This document shows, in pieces, positions 25,386 to 27,343 of a stretch of 27,343 nt of DNA. The first letter of the stretch is position 1; every line of letters starts with the position of its first letter. A program made the position numbers and the translations under genes. The stretch comes from Chara braunii (Eukaryota > Streptophyta > Charophyceae > Charales > Characeae): assembly GCA_003427395.1 (NCBI GenBank), contig BFEA01000047.1, positions 446,259-473,601 of the forward strand. Reading direction: 5' to 3'. The notes beneath the pieces were generated by a model. The model was given only the letters and a program-made list of their open reading frames with translations, did no database searches and was not told the DNA's origin.

Positions 25386-26590
25386 CTGGAACAAAGTGAA
25401 AAAGCAATTACCAGAGGACGTAGACAAAATAACAAAATTAATCAAGACATTCACTTCCTTAAGCCTGGGCAAAGAAATTCTCGGATAAATTTTTGACGAA
25501 TAACTAATCCTTAATGATTGGCTTGATGTATCAGCAGATACCAACCAGATCCAAATCACGCCCCCAAGGGCAGTACAGACCCCACGAGCAGATGCCCTAA
25601 GCCCACCACTCATTCATACAGGGGACAGACTAATCTAAACACGATCCACCAGCAAGTAGTGCAGATAACAACCTCCCACCCCCCAGCTGCCTCGACCAAA
25701 ACAGAACACCCCTCCACCCCCACTCAACGCAACCGGCCCCCAGCCTGACAGATGCTTCCCATTGGCCCCCAACCACAGCACCCAACTCCCCTCCATCCTC
25801 ACTTAACACCCCCTTTACGCAGAACCCAGGCAAGGAGACAGGCAACCGATCTGTAGCTTATTAGCAATTAGAGTAACATTAGGTCAGGTAGGGTTCGGGG
25901 TTTTAGCAAAAGGTGGACAACTTACAGGAATCAGGACCTTGGAGAACATGAGACATTAGCTCGGGTTTACGGTTTAGGATAATGACGTTCGGTAAAAAAG
26001 AGAGGTTCAGACAGCAAGATAAAAGAAAGACGTTAGGGTTAATGGGTACAATTGATTGATTAAAGAGATTCCCACTGTCCCTATCTACCATCCTATGAAA
26101 GTTAGGGTCTAGGGTCTTAACACTCGGAGGATCAGTCGAGAGGAACAGGGCCGCGAGAGACTAGCGAAAGGAAGGTTAGCACACCACATCAGAAGTTCTG
26201 GCAAGCAATGCCAACAAGGTGGTCCAATTGACTGAGAGGAACAGGTCGTAGTAGCCAGACAAGACTGGCAAGTATTCAAAATAACCACATCGGACAGCAA
26301 CAGAATAAGACAGGCTAACTTAGGCAGGGGTGAAGTTCAATACATCCTTCCCCAAGGAAATAATCAATGTCGGTTTTCGAGCCTCCACACAATAAGGGGG
26401 AGGAGCATGTGTGAGTTTCCTTTGTAATTTCTCTGACTTGTCGGGGGAATAGGAACCGAACTAACGCTCTCAAAATATAAATGGAGCCAGAACCCTGAAG
26501 GTTTATTTTTTTATTTAAAAAAAAGAAAAGAAAGTACAAGTGAAACAGTGAATGCAAGGAATCAGTCAACAATAACAGAAATTTTATATG
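25386..26590. other. AT-richer stretch without a supported gene
   Basis: It contains GTTAGGGTT and TAGGGTCTAGGG words (25890-26120), a TATAAAT-containing patch near 26477 followed by an A/T run, and GTTTCACTTGTAC (minus strand), a word that also occurs near 25101 and, as GTTTCACTTGT, near 24648. Short open frames only. Confidence 0.4.
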
Positions 26591-26727
26591 TGTGTCAATG
26601 GCTGATTCATCAAGGGTGTCACTCTCTGCTATGAAAAGAAGAAAATTAAAACAAACTTAAAAAAGGAGAACGGATTGACAAGGACTCCCTGAAACAAAAA
26701 TAACAGCGGAGAAGATTTTTCACTAAC

Positions 26728-26957
26728 GTGACAATCAGAAATTGCAGTATAGTTCCAGGACAGTTCCCTGGTGTCTCCCTAGCGCAAGAACAACAGCAGA
26801 GAAGTATAATCTCCTTTTTTTTGTCTTGAGTGTAATGAACAGCCTGGAGTTCATTGAAATCGTGATACATCCATCCAAATCATAAGCTTACCTTGACAAG
26901 ACAAGTCATGACACTTAGTGTGACATGTTTGGGCATTGCAGTTGACAACATACATGA
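26728..26957 (-). CDS. candidate pair of phase-0 exons, unrecognised
   Basis: Candidate exon 26892-26957 (66 nt) lies between GTGACAG and GTAAGC; candidate exon 26728-26778 (51 nt) lies between GCGCTAG and GTTAGT. Both are multiples of three and open in one common frame: KHVTLSVMTCLVK then GDTRELSWNYTAISDCH. The first is open in a Cys-rich alternative frame too. Splice sites are plausible, but no homologue is recognised. Confidence 0.22.
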
Positions 26958-27159
26958 CTGTCACAAATAGACACAGAAAAGAAACATGAAGAGAAAAAAA
27001 AAATGTTAGAAACACATCATACTTAAATTATTAGAGAGCTGGAAAATATTATTTGTTGGGAAGAATGCCTGAATTAAAAACAACACAAAAAGTGTTGTCA
27101 CTGAAAGGGGGGTATAAATTGGTTTTAAAGGAGCTAAAGGGGTTTAAAGCATGGTTGTT

Positions 27160-27305
27160 CCAGACCCGGACAACCGAACAACTGGACGAAGACACCGGAC
27201 CCGTGTCTGGATCAAACCGGACGTCCGGTTCCCCGGACATCAAACCGGACATCCAAACATCCGGACCCGGATAGTCCGGCTTGCTATGTCGGTGTCTAGT
27301 TATCC
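27160..27305. repeat. CCGGAC-rich palindromic segment at the right end
   Basis: About ten CCGG words in 145 bp in both orientations, a perfect 16-bp palindrome AACCGGACGTCCGGTT at 27215-27230, and GACACCG at 27191-27197 facing CGGTGTC at about 27291-27297. It resembles the subterminal repeats of some DNA transposons (hAT-like), which is inference. Confidence 0.5.
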
Positions 27306-27307
27306 GG

Positions 27308-27309
<2 letters not shown>

Positions 27310-27343
<34 letters not shown>
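27310..27343. repeat. terminal poly(A) run
   Basis: 34 A to the window end. It may be a retroposon tail or an assembly break. Confidence 0.9.

Overview
This window is nuclear DNA from a green, chlorophyll b-containing plant-lineage organism. The one gene I can name is split by canonical GT-AG introns and encodes CP26 (Lhcb5), a minor light-harvesting antenna protein of photosystem II. Kilobase-sized, repeat-packed introns, poly(A)-tailed retroposons, abundant microsatellites and a short satellite array all point to a large repeat-rich genome. A streptophyte alga of the charophyte kind fits best, but the species cannot be fixed from the sequence. The last 34 bases are pure A and scattered N bases sit beside homopolymers, which looks like a draft assembly and possibly a contig end.

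Layout. Positions 1-8626 hold the 5' two thirds of Lhcb5 on the minus strand: exon 1 at 8395-8626, exon 2 at 4941-5025, exon 3 at 2325-2456 and exon 4 at 1393-1511. The remaining exons lie beyond the left edge. A TATA-like box lies about 125 bp upstream of the ATG. The introns are crowded with inserts: a U6 snRNA retropseudogene with poly(A) tail and perfect 16-bp target-site duplications (3504-3644), two copies of a tRNA-derived SINE (about 778-925 and 6456-6619), a dispersed retroposon family with a CACGTG palindrome, a 40-bp-arm inverted repeat (5480-5590), and long (CA)n, (GA)n, (GGA)n and (CG)n tracts. Two splice acceptors directly adjoin microsatellites.

Positions 9050-13000 are repeat-rich noncoding DNA dominated by a 695-bp tandem duplication (11090-12479) with a partial third copy (9786-10175), followed by a 39-bp tandem repeat. 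Positions 13100-17100 hold unrecognised, mostly minus-strand open segments that look like a decayed gene or mobile element. Positions 17238-20395 are a satellite array of about 35 copies of a 91-bp monomer in two subtypes, each centred on a GGTACC palindrome. Positions 20500-24000 hold three diverged copies of an AT-rich repeat, a GGCGC cluster, interleaved inverted repeats and a GAGGACCC minisatellite.

Positions 24600-27000 are AT-richer, with a few candidate minus-strand exons that I cannot assign. The right end carries a CCGGAC-rich palindromic segment resembling the subterminal region of a DNA transposon. I found no operon, CRISPR array, phage or defence system. The only functional pathway visible is photosynthetic light harvesting; the rest is the repeat biology of a large plant genome.
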